This document shows positions 1-7,183 of a DNA stretch of 34,777 bases, piece after piece. The notes below the pieces were generated by a model that made no database searches, was not told where the DNA came from, and saw nothing but the letters and a program-made list of their open reading frames with translations. The stretch comes from Variovorax paradoxus. Its GTDB lineage: Bacteria > Pseudomonadota > Gammaproteobacteria > Burkholderiales > Burkholderiaceae_C. Both the position numbers and the translations under genes were made by a program. The stretch is from contig NZ_JAGGNV010000082.1 in NCBI RefSeq assembly GCF_018614955.1, positions 1-34,777 of the forward strand. Direction: 5' to 3'. Within the stretch, counting starts at the first letter, position 1. Each line of letters starts with the position of its first letter.

Positions 1-28
1 CGGCCAACAGGGGCAAGATCAATTGCGC

Positions 29-328
29 CTACTGGGACGGCATACCGGCGGTTTCGCAATCCGCCTTCTGACGATCCTTCCAGGTCGCGTAGCCCGGCTC
101 GTCCTTGGCTTGCAAGTAAGCAGCGGCTACCAAGCCTGCGTGCACACAAATGTCGATTGGTCCACCTTGGCGCTTCACCATGTTGTACTGGGTAACGGTG
201 TCGTCCACGACCTGCCTATAAATCTCGTCCATTGCCGCGGCTTGTTGCGCCTTGCCGTCACACGCAGTGAGGGTACCGCACACCGCGACCAGGCTCAACA
301 GTCCGAACGCGCTTTGAAAAAAAGTCAC
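29..328 (-). CDS. Small predicted lipoprotein, function unknown
   Basis: This reading frame gives 99 residues from a GTG start at 328. The N-terminus is a short hydrophobic signal ending in a lipobox-like LTAC at about residues 20-23, so the mature protein would be lipid-anchored at Cys23. The rest is hydrophilic with two further cysteines (Cys61 and Cys91) that could form a disulphide. An ATG start much further upstream is open in the same frame, but the signal sequence argues for the GTG. I do not recognise the family. It lies at the edge of a decayed region and upstream of two transposon-like ends, so it may be cargo or flanking DNA. Confidence 0.6.
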   Translation of the reverse strand: MTFFQSAFGLLSLVAVCGTLTACDGKAQQAAAMDEIYRQVVDDTVTQYNMVKRQGGPIDICVHAGLVAAAYLQAKDEPGYATWKDRQKADCETAGMPSQ

Positions 329-610
329 ATGATCTTCAACCCAACTTTGGCTGGATCGTAGTCCAAACGGTACAGCAGGACGCGGACTTAGTTCGCAGGA
401 ATCGGGTTGGATTTCGGCAGATGCACTAACCCAGAAATCAGCCCGGACGACCTGGACGCGCTTCTCAAGGAGTTCGCCCACATATGTTCTCTGGGAGCGG
501 CCGCGGACGTTGAACGAGCCAATTCCGCAAGCTACTACGTCGGCGGGAGCTTCCTGCTCGGAGACGATCTGATTCGTGCCGGGTACTTGACCAACGGCTC
601 TGATGTGGGG

Positions 611-796
611 ATGAAGACTCGCGTGTTTTCTGTGATTGCGTCGCTTGTGCTCTGCTCCGCCGTGTTTGCGCAAGGAGCGCCTGAACCCGTCAACGCTAAA
701 CAGCTGGCCGACTGACTCAAGGCAGGAGGAGCCAAACGTGCCAGAGCCGTACATGCCGCCAAGTGCGGGTCAACGAAAGGTCGCGAACAGATGTAG
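611..796 (+). pseudogene. Small exported protein fragment interrupted by an in-frame TGA
   Basis: An ATG at 611 starts a typical signal peptide (MKTR, then a hydrophobic run, ending in VFAQG). After 34 residues the frame meets TGA at 713-715. Read through, it continues for another 27 codons to TAG at 794-796, with Lys/Arg/Ala-rich sequence and one Cys. The TGA would be one substitution away from a TGG tryptophan codon, so it looks like a nonsense-mutated small periplasmic protein gene. I do not recognise a family. The alternative is a genuine 34-residue peptide or chance signal-like sequence. Confidence 0.35.
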
Positions 797-1238
797 CCGA
801 TGTCGGCCATGTTCAGACGAGCAGGGCCGTGGGGACGTACGCCGTTTCGACCCAGTCGTACAGCTGAAGGTGGGCCAGGACGATAGCGGCGAAGGCCAAG
901 TTCCGAAGATGGACCGGCCGTTCGCGAAGAAATTTGCCAAGGTCTGCAGTCGGTAGGCGCCGACATCCGACTGGCCGAAGCCGATCGGCAGCAGCCAGTC
1001 TGAAGCGGGCATGCCGGCCGACCGCGCTCGTTATCTGCAACCATTCTGAAGCCGTCCTTCTGTGCACTACTGCGAACGGTCGATGCTCTCACGCCCTCAG
1101 CAGGAATCGGAAATGTTCTCGCCGTGTGATCCCTCGGCGGGTGCCCGCGGCCAAGCACCGCTTGCGACTGTTCACTCTGGGAAACGGAGGCCTGTGGGAG
1201 ACGAGAGCAAGGCATCGTAAGGTCAGCTCCGTGGGCCC
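797..1238. other. Stretch without a convincing gene
   Basis: No coding region with a recognisable family is seen. On the minus strand an open frame ending at 813 contains a hydrophobic segment (about 935-815, including HLQLYDWVETAY), which could be the remains of a membrane protein, but there is no supported start and the segment is too short to assign. Composition and context fit decayed DNA next to the transposon-like ends. Confidence 0.3.
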
Positions 1239-1305
1239 GTTTGCGGAAGTATTAGCGTCGTTTGCGGATTTATTGACGCGTTTGGGGAATTAATAGCTCG
1301 GAACA
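1239..1305. mobile_element. Putative transposon end with three tandem 20-21 bp repeats
   Basis: Three adjacent copies of a repeat are visible: 1239-1259 (GTTTGCGGAAGTATTAGCGTC), 1260-1279 (GTTTGCGGATTTATTGACGC) and 1280-1300 (GTTTGGGGAATTAATAGCTCG). The last one runs into GAACA at 1301-1305, so read from the outside the element would begin TGTTCCGAGC. Closely packed transposase-binding repeats ending in TGT/ACA are the pattern of Tn7- and Tn5053-type transposon ends. No transposase gene lies in the window, so the family is inferred from end structure only. Confidence 0.5.
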
Positions 1306-1326
1306 CGGATTGTTCCGAGCTAATAA
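1290..1326. repeat. Near-perfect 15-bp inverted repeat with 7-bp loop
   Basis: The arms 1290-1304 and 1312-1326 pair at 14 of 15 positions around the loop ACGGATT. It arises from the outer tips of the two putative transposon ends. As a transcript it could fold into a stable hairpin, but no T-run follows, so a terminator role is not supported. Confidence 0.7.
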
Positions 1327-1460
1327 ATGCCCAAACGGCGATCCAAGTGGCATGCGGCTCGCCAGGCTCCTCCAGCTTTAGGTCGCGACGAAAATGCCCG
1401 AACGACGCCCGCCCGCGCAGGTTCGGATGGCAGGTAACTGCTAAATAAATGCCCAAACTA
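1311..1460. mobile_element. Putative opposite transposon end with three spaced repeats
   Basis: This end begins TGTTCCGAGC at 1311 and carries three copies of the same repeat in inverted orientation relative to the neighbouring end: 1321-1337 (core AAATGCCCAAAC), 1387-1404 (AAATGCCCGAAC) and 1440-1460 (AAATGCCCAAAC). The copies are separated by about 50 bp. One end with packed sites and the other with spaced sites is how Tn7 ends are built. The two ends face away from each other with only CGGAT (1306-1310) between them. Confidence 0.5.
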
Positions 1461-2029
1461 GCGCCGCGCTCCCGTGTCGAGCGCGACACCCCCTTCGTTG
1501 TGCCCCTCACGAAGGCCTGGGGAAGCAGTCGCCGACGGCATCCACCAGACGCCGTTTCGGCCAAACGCCTATGGATAGTGTGTGCGCCCGGCAGCAAATT
1601 CCCCTTCCGCATTACCGCCACGGGAAGCGCGAGCACACCCACTGGCTGTAAGGCAGGATCCGCCGAGCATCGGTGATCGGGGCGGGCCCAGTAGCCTGGA
1701 CGATGGTCCGGATGAAGCCGCAAATGTCTGCTGCGCATCGAAGCGCGCTCATAAGCGTGGCCCTCCGCTCCGTCTGACCAATGCGTGCAGCGCCGGGCCG
1801 AAAGGCCCGGGTCCGACTGCGTAGAGGAGCGTGACCTGCACCAAGACGATTCCAGCACAATGCCCACACACAGAGAAGCCCGCTGTTGACAAACGGTCCC
1901 GAGCAGAGAAGAAGACGTTCGGCCCTGTGGCAGGACTCAGGCGTCGCCAGCGAACCACAGCCACCCCAACGCGTGGTGGTACACGAACTCACTGTCCCCT
2001 TCGAAGGAGCCATCCACAGAGGCATGCCA
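1461..2029. other. Gene-poor decayed stretch
   Basis: No intact gene is recognised. Minus-strand frames here continue beyond the SRAP remnant but are broken and show no family motif. A GC-rich hairpin with a GAAA loop lies at 1793-1810 (CCGGGCC and its complement); it has no T-run. A 137-codon open frame on the minus strand (1612-2025) has no convincing start or similarity that I can name. Confidence 0.4.
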
Positions 2030-2289
2030 CAAGCATGTCCTGCTCGGGCTGCGGCCTGAACTCCAGCACGATATTCTTGCCGTCACGGTCCACGTTCCCA
2101 AAGAAGGCGTTCACGACCATGATGCCGTGAGAGAAGCCGTACAGATTCCAGAAGCCTTCAAGGTTGTCCCGCCTGGCGTTCTATGTCCTAGGGGTATTTC
2201 GTGTCGTAGTAAGCTGGCCTGCACTGGTACCGCATGGGTTTTACTACCCGCTGACCGTCCTCCCAGATCATCACCGGCGGCGCTGTCAT
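2030..2289 (-). pseudogene. SRAP (SOS response-associated peptidase, YedK-like) fragment
   Basis: Translated leftward from 2289 the sequence reads through WEDGQRVVKPMRYQCRPA and YYDTKYP, then stops at TAG (2188-2190). One frame over it resumes with NARRDNLEGFW, GIMVVNAFF and NIVLEFRPQPEQDMLVACL. These are the central motifs of the longer proteobacterial SRAP/DUF159 proteins, which form a covalent link to abasic sites in single-stranded DNA. The N-terminal part with the catalytic Cys2 and the C-terminal third are missing and the middle is frameshifted, so the gene is dead. It directly abuts an alcohol dehydrogenase fragment at about 2286, marking an old recombination join. Confidence 0.75.
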
Positions 2290-2505
2290 GCGTCACCCCC
2301 CGGCCTTAGCGTCAAGATGCGGCCGACCATCTCGTGTCCCCCGCCGCACTCAGCAGCGGGTGGCGGCCTCGAAGATGTGGATGTCCGATCCACAGACGTT
2401 GGTGCGCAGCACGCGCAACAGAAAGCCACCGGGCTCCACCTCGTGGTCGAACTCCCGCAGGCTGATCGTTGCTCGCCGGTCCATGTAGGCGACTCGTCCG
2501 CGCAT
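2286..2505 (-). pseudogene. Zinc-dependent alcohol dehydrogenase (MDR) N-terminal fragment
   Basis: A start ATG at 2505, preceded by AAAGGA, opens a frame with the medium-chain dehydrogenase/reductase N-terminus: a short beta-rich stretch, then RTNVCGSDIHIF, whose Cys is the usual catalytic zinc ligand. The frame ends in TGA just after AATRC. In another frame GGHEMVGRI and TLRPGGDA follow, the usual GHE zinc ligand segment. Only about 70 of some 350 residues remain. The fragment lies downstream of, and in the same direction as, the Crp-type regulator gene, which may once have controlled it. Confidence 0.7.
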
Positions 2506-2578
2506 CGCATCCTTTGTTCTGGGTCCGGCGGACCCACGGGGCGCCATCGTGTTCCTGGCGGCCGGAAAACTCTGTCGC

Positions 2579-3361
2579 CTACGTGGAGGTCTGAGCAGGC
2601 GGGTGCAGTGGATTTCCCGAGTCGCGTGCCACCGCGCGTTCGTTGAGCAGGGCTAGGTCGCGGATCGTGATGCTTCCGTAAGTCGAGATGACGATGCCCT
2701 CGGCAACCAGCTGCCGGAACTCCAGATGCACCCGCTGCCTGGAAGCTGCGGTGAGCGCCGCCAAGTCGTCCTGGGAAATGCGCAGCGACAGGTGGACACC
2801 CTCTTCCGCGGGCTGGCCGAAGGAGCCCGCGAGCTGCACCAGAACCCGCGCGAGGCGCTGACGCAGGGACATCATGGAGAACACTTCCAGTTGTTCGTAG
2901 AGCTGGCAGTAACGGCGGCTCAGCCCGGTCACGATTGAGGCCATCAGGTGCGGATGGCGCATCAGGAAATCCTTCAGCAGGTTGCGCCGGATGTGCACGA
3001 GGATGGTCTCCGCGCGTGTCCGCACGTCGAAGAGGGCGGGTTCGTCGGCGAGGATGGCCGCGAGGCCGAAGGCTTGCCCGGGCGGAAGGTAGGGCAGCAC
3101 GTAAGTCCGGCCGTCCGGCAGCACGCGACTGAACTCGAGTGCACCTTCCGTGACGACGTACAGCTGCGACTGCGCGTCGCCACGACGGTGAAGGAGTGCG
3201 CCCCTGCGGTGGCGCGAAACCTCGGCGAACGAAGACATCTCCCACAGCGCCTCGTCCGGCCAGCCTCCGAGGACGGCACATTTCTGCAGCGCGTGCAACG
3301 CGATCGCGGGTGAATCCGGGCCGGCCGCGCCGGCCGGGCTACGCGCATACGTAGGTTTCAC
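2579..3361 (-). CDS. Crp/Fnr-family transcriptional regulator
   Basis: The 260-residue product has the two-domain Crp/Fnr layout: a cyclic-nucleotide-binding-type beta-roll at about residues 28-145 (with SQLYVVTEGALEFSR and PYLPPGQAFGLAAIL), a long dimerisation helix around 150-180, and a winged helix-turn-helix around 185-240 (ISQDDLAALTAASRQRVHLEF). No Fnr-type cysteine cluster is seen at the N-terminus, so oxygen sensing by an iron-sulphur cluster is unlikely; the effector cannot be told. The start at 3361 lacks a clear ribosome binding site. The gene diverges from the TauD-family dioxygenase gene with 140 bp between them, containing a palindrome at 3386-3399, so it may regulate that gene and itself. 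Confidence 0.85.
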   Translation of the reverse strand: MKPTYARSPAGAAGPDSPAIALHALQKCAVLGGWPDEALWEMSSFAEVSRHRRGALLHRRGDAQSQLYVVTEGALEFSRVLPDGRTYVLPYLPPGQAFGLAAILADEPALFDVRTRAETILVHIRRNLLKDFLMRHPHLMASIVTGLSRRYCQLYEQLEVFSMMSLRQRLARVLVQLAGSFGQPAEEGVHLSLRISQDDLAALTAASRQRVHLEFRQLVAEGIVISTYGSITIRDLALLNERAVARDSGNPLHPPAQTST

Positions 3362-3385
3362 AGCTGTGCAGTGTAGGTCTGAATC

Positions 3386-3399
3386 GTCACGGAAGTGAC
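3386..3399. promoter_or_regulatory. Palindrome GTCAC-N4-GTGAC, candidate operator
   Basis: GTCACGGAAGTGAC is a perfect 5-bp inverted repeat with a GGAA spacer, placed between the divergent Crp-type regulator and dioxygenase genes. Its symmetry is plausible for a dimeric winged-helix regulator, but the half-site order is opposite to the classical TGTGA-N6-TCACA Crp site. Binding is an inference. Confidence 0.4.
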
Positions 3400-3501
3400 A
3401 GAGACTTTCGTTGACCGGCCCCGAAGGCCCCGCGTAAGGTGCGCCTCATACCCAAAGGCAGGTTCCACTTTCGAGAACCGCCTGACACAGGAGCAAAGCA
3501 G

Positions 3502-4398
3502 ATGGAAGCCGTAATCGAGTCCAAATCCTCGCCCCAGACAGACCACATTCCCTGGGACGTCGAACGCTTGTCCCCCGCTGCAGGCGCCGAGGTCAGAGGG
3601 TTGCATCTTGGACAGAAACTTACCGACGGGCAGATCGCGCGCCTGCGGGCCCAACTCGTGGAGCACAAGGTACTCGTGTTCCGCAAGCAGGACATCACGC
3701 CCGCCGAGCACGTCGCGTTCGCGCGGCGCTTCGGCCAGCTCGAGGTCCACCCGATCCTCAATCGCCACCCTGAGTTCGAGGAACTGGTGACGTTCGAGTC
3801 GAACGGCGATCGCAAAGGCGGCGAGAACGTGTTCCATTCAGATACCACGTTCCAGGAGGCGCCCTCTATGGGATCCATCCTGCGTTGCGTCAACCTCCCC
3901 CCTATCGGCGGCGACACCATCTGGGTGAACATGGCGCAGGTCTACGAAGATCTTCCCGACTCTACCAAGCGCAAGCTCGAAGGACTGAATGCCTGGCACG
4001 ACGCATCGCAGGCATTCGGCTGGCGCGCCCGCACGCCCGAGGACCGACGGAAAATGCGCGAGACGGCGCCGCCCGTAGAACATCCGGTCGTGTGTACCCA
4101 TCCCGAATCCGGCGAAAAGATCCTGTTCGTGAACGATGCGTTCACCTCTCACTTCTCAAACTTCAAGGAGTTGAACGGCGGAAGCTGGGCCCAGGATGGC
4201 GCAGCCCAGGCCCGGGAGCTGCTGAATGCTCTGTTGCGGCAGATCCGCATTCCCGAATACCACTTCCGCCTGCGATGGGAGAAGGACACCGTGGTGTTCT
4301 GGGATAATCGGTCGACCCAACATTATGCAGTGTCCGACTACTACCCGAACGTGCGCAGCATGATGCGCGCGACGGTGAACGGCACCAAGCCGGTCTGA
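3502..4398 (+). CDS. TauD/TfdA-family Fe(II)/2-oxoglutarate dioxygenase
   Basis: The product has 298 residues from the ATG at 3502, which has AGGAG eight bases upstream; an earlier in-frame ATG at 3439 lacks such a site. The facial triad is visible as His112 and Asp114 (FHSDTTF) and His274 (STQHYAV), with Arg289 placed as the 2-oxoglutarate carboxylate ligand. Family members hydroxylate next to a heteroatom and so release sulphite from sulphonates, or cleave aryl ethers such as 2,4-D; the substrate cannot be read from the sequence. A Bug receptor gene follows after 15 bp with a strong ribosome binding site, so the pair probably forms one transcript for uptake and oxidation of one compound. 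Confidence 0.9.
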   Translation: MEAVIESKSSPQTDHIPWDVERLSPAAGAEVRGLHLGQKLTDGQIARLRAQLVEHKVLVFRKQDITPAEHVAFARRFGQLEVHPILNRHPEFEELVTFESNGDRKGGENVFHSDTTFQEAPSMGSILRCVNLPPIGGDTIWVNMAQVYEDLPDSTKRKLEGLNAWHDASQAFGWRARTPEDRRKMRETAPPVEHPVVCTHPESGEKILFVNDAFTSHFSNFKELNGGSWAQDGAAQARELLNALLRQIRIPEYHFRLRWEKDTVVFWDNRSTQHYAVSDYYPNVRSMMRATVNGTKPV

Positions 4399-4413
4399 AG
4401 GAGGACGATCGCC

Positions 4414-5373
4414 ATGCGTTCCCTCCTCCTCAATCGACGCCAGGCGCTCCTTGCACTGGCCGCAGCCGCCCACACTCCCCTCGCGCTTGCGGCTTGGCCC
4501 GAGCGCCCGGTCACCATCATCGTGTCGTTTCCCGCAGGCGGCGTGGCGGACGTCCACATGCGCAAGATCGCGCAGGTCGCAGAGAAGCGGTTGGGCCAGC
4601 CCATCGTGATCGAGAACCGCCCGGGCGCGCTCGGGCTGCTGGGCGCCAACGCGATGGCGACCGCCAAGCCGGACGGCTACACGCTGCTGCAGGCTACGCA
4701 GAACGTCTTCCGCGCCCCCGCACTCGGCAAGGTGCAGTTCGATCCGCTGGAGTTCACCTACATCATGGGCTTCGCGGATGGGTACACCGGGCTTTTCGTC
4801 CCGGCCTCGTCGCCGTGGAAGAACCTGCGTGAGTTGGCGGAAGCCTCGCGTGCCAAGCCTGAGGGAATCAGCTGCGGCACGACGGGACTGGGCAGCTCCG
4901 GCCACCTGATCCTGGCCGACCTGCAGCAGAAGGCGCAGGCGAAACTCACGCACATTCCGTACAAGGGTGCCCCCGAGATGGGGGTGGCAATCGTGGGCGG
5001 CCACCTCGATGCCGCCTTCCTTCCACTGGCCGTGGGGCTGCAGCTGGGCGACAAGGCCAAGGCGCTGGGCATATTCACGGAACAGCGTTCGGCCCAGTTG
5101 CCGAACGTGAGAACGGCGAGAGAGCAGGGGTTCGACATCGTCTCGAGCGGTTCGTTCGGGCTGGTGGGTCCGAAGGGCATGCCGCCGCAGATCGTCAACG
5201 CGCTGAGGGAAGCATTCGAGTTCGCTCTCAACGACCCTTCGCACGACGAGCTGCTGCGGCAGATCGGCATGGTCCCCTGGCGAAAGGGGCCCTCCGAATA
5301 CACCGCATGGGCGATACAGACCGTGGTTGCGGAACGGCGGATGGTCGAGGCGGCCGGCCTTTTGCTGAAATAA
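4414..5373 (+). CDS. Bug-family (TctC-type) periplasmic solute-binding protein
   Basis: The 319-residue protein starts with a signal peptide carrying NRRQALLALAAAA, which resembles a twin-arginine signal, with cleavage expected near residue 26. The mature part shows family landmarks: VSFPAGGVADVHMRK, ENRPGALGLLGA, PDGYTLL, and THIPYKGAPEMGVAIVGG, which line the ligand pocket of Bug proteins for carboxylates. Length is typical. AAGGAGG overlaps the upstream stop region and sits nine bases before the ATG. No tctA/tctB membrane genes accompany it. It probably delivers the dioxygenase substrate or a related acid to a transporter encoded elsewhere. Confidence 0.92.
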   Translation: MRSLLLNRRQALLALAAAAHTPLALAAWPERPVTIIVSFPAGGVADVHMRKIAQVAEKRLGQPIVIENRPGALGLLGANAMATAKPDGYTLLQATQNVFRAPALGKVQFDPLEFTYIMGFADGYTGLFVPASSPWKNLRELAEASRAKPEGISCGTTGLGSSGHLILADLQQKAQAKLTHIPYKGAPEMGVAIVGGHLDAAFLPLAVGLQLGDKAKALGIFTEQRSAQLPNVRTAREQGFDIVSSGSFGLVGPKGMPPQIVNALREAFEFALNDPSHDELLRQIGMVPWRKGPSEYTAWAIQTVVAERRMVEAAGLLLK

Positions 5374-5574
5374 CCCCGAAGCCATGGGCGGCCGCCGGCC
5401 CTAGCAGGCCGTTGAATTGGGTTGATGAGCTAGTCGAAGCCGTCGATGTGAGGTCATCCGTCGCATTCGTTCGGCTGATCGGCGGCTTGCTGAGCGCCGT
5501 CACGCATCGCTCGAACCCCGCGCGGGCCGGGTTGCGATCTCATTGCGCCGCCCCTTTTAGCACTGTGGCCGACA

Positions 5575-6024
5575 TCAGGCCATTCGGCCATTCGGCCATT
5601 CGGCCATTCGCACGATGTTGCTGGCGGTCATGATCAATTTGAAGTGCTGATCCAACCGCTTCGGGCCTCGGTAGACGGTCTGCCGGATGTGCCCCACTGT
5701 CTTGCCCCAGCCGAAGTGCTCTTCAATGCGCTTGCGGATCGTCTGGCTCAGCGGGTAGCCCGGGTGGCCTATCGTTGTAGCGGATCTGCTCCATCAATGC
5801 CGCTGACTACGCTACAAGGAGAACACCTGGATGAGCATCGCGTGCGGCAGCTTCTCAGGCGCGATGGAGGCGCGACGAGTGTCAGCGTAGAGGAGGTTGA
5901 ACGGGCCGTTCAAGCGACTCAGTGCCTCTTAACCGGACTGCGGTCGCCGCAGAGGGTGGTCCGGCAGCACGAAGTCTCCAGCTTTGCAAATAGCGCCTAT
6001 TGCATCCCGTCAGATGCCCCGCAT
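5575..6024 (-). pseudogene. IS5-family transposase remnant with internal deletion
   Basis: Read leftward from an ATG at 6024, the frame begins MRGI, stops, and continues with GDFVLPDHPLRR, LNGPFNLLYADT and ASIAPEKLPHAMLIQVFSL, the N-terminus of IS5-type transposases. The central DDE core is absent. From about 5770 the C-terminal end is found: YPLSQTIRKRIEEHFGWGK, TVGHIRQTVYRG, QHFKLIMTASNIVRMAE, ending at TGA 5575-5577. Internal stops and the missing catalytic core mean it cannot transpose by itself. Its 3' end runs into an 8-bp tandem repeat that encodes a non-family tail. No terminal inverted repeats were identified. Confidence 0.75.
5581..5612. repeat. 8-bp tandem repeat, CATTCGGC x about 4
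   Basis: CATTCGGC occurs three times in direct succession and is followed by CATTCGCA. The unit length is not a multiple of three, so changes in copy number would alter the reading frame of the transposase remnant tail. The pattern fits slipped-strand replication. Confidence 0.8.
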
Positions 6025-6269
6025 CGTCTTCACTCCATGATGAGCATGAACACGATATCCATAACGATCCCCTCGCAAACAACGTTTGCGAACAACCTGC
6101 TAGAGGAACAAGAGCTAGCCTACGCGATGATCCGTGGCAAGGTGGCGGGCCCAGCTCGTAAATGTGGCACGGATTGCTTCAGGTCGGGCGACGCCTCTGT
6201 AACGACACAAGGCTCCATCGACTATTTGCCTTTGCCCGTGCTCGCTAGTTGAAAACTGGTCCGACTGCC

Positions 6270-7183
6270 TTAGACACTTGCCGGCACCCCGCGTTTTGCG
6301 AGCACTGCCCGAGCGACGCGCGAGCCCAAAGGGCGACCAAGCTGCTCGCTGATCCAGGCAGCAACGTCTACCAAGGCATCGAGTTGCGCTCCCGTATCCG
6401 CTCCGATGCCATTAAAGAGGTAGACCAGGTCCTCCGTCGCGACGTTGCCAGTGGCGCCCTTGGCATAGGGGCAACCACCGAGGCCACCGATCGAACTGTC
6501 GAATACGCGCAGTCCGAACTCGTAGGAGGCATGCGCGTTGGCGACGCCCATGCCGAACGTGTCGTGGTAGTGTCCGGCCAACTGACCGACTGGGACCTTC
6601 CTGGAAACTTGCTCCAACATGCGGGTGATCGTCGCAGGCGTTCCGGCGCCGATCGTGTCGCCGAGCGAAATCTCGTAGCAGCCCATTTCGAGCAGCCGCG
6701 CCGCGACATCTGCCACCTTCTCCGGCGCTATCTGGCCTTCATAAGGACAAGCCACCACACAGGAGACATACCCCCGCACCCTTACGCCCTGTTCGGCGCA
6801 GCGTCAAAGATCGGCTCGAAGCGTTTCAGTGATTCCGCGATCGAACAGTTGATGTTGTGCTGAGAGAATGATTCCGAGGCGGCGGCGAACAGGGCCACCT
6901 CCCTCGCCCCCGCTGCCACGGCCGCCTTGAATCCCTTGAGGTTCGGTGTCAGGACCGGCAGGTTGATGCCGCTGGTCGAACGCAAGCCTTCCATCACCTG
7001 CAGGTGATCCGCCATCTGCGGCACCCATTTTGGGGACACGAATGAGGTCGCCTCTATGTCGCGCAGCCCGGCAATAGCTAAACGCTTGATGAGTTCGAGT
7101 TTGATCTGGGTCGAGACCGGCTGCTTCTCGTTCTGCAAGCCGTCGCGCGGACCTACCTCGACGATTCGGACCCCCCGGGTCAT
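6270..7183 (-). pseudogene. mvaB: Hydroxymethylglutaryl-CoA lyase (MvaB/LiuE), frameshifted
   Basis: HMG-CoA lyase splits HMG-CoA into acetoacetate and acetyl-CoA, the last step of leucine degradation. The N-terminal half (7183-6782, 133 residues) carries RIVEVGPRDGLQNEK, ATSFVSPKWVPQMAD and the SESFSQHNINCS segment, then ends at TAA (6782-6784). One frame over, GVRVRGYVSCVVACPYEG resumes the protein and continues to HYHDTFGMGVANA and GGLGGCPYAKGATGNVATED, which includes the active-site Cys loop. Together the parts make a full-length enzyme of about 300 residues. The break is consistent with loss of one base near 6785-6793. The start overlaps the liuD stop as ATGA. It may be a real lesion or a sequencing error. 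Confidence 0.88.

Noticed and set aside
1301..1316. GGAACA-CGGAT-TGTTCC as an IclR-type operator
   Set aside because: The half-sites are in the opposite order to the TGTTC-N9-GAACA sites, and the surrounding 20-bp repeats explain the symmetry better as transposon ends.
1793..1810. CCGGGCC-GAAA-GGCCCGG hairpin as a structured RNA or terminator
   Set aside because: It lacks a T-run and any neighbouring gene; short GC hairpins are common by chance in GC-rich DNA.
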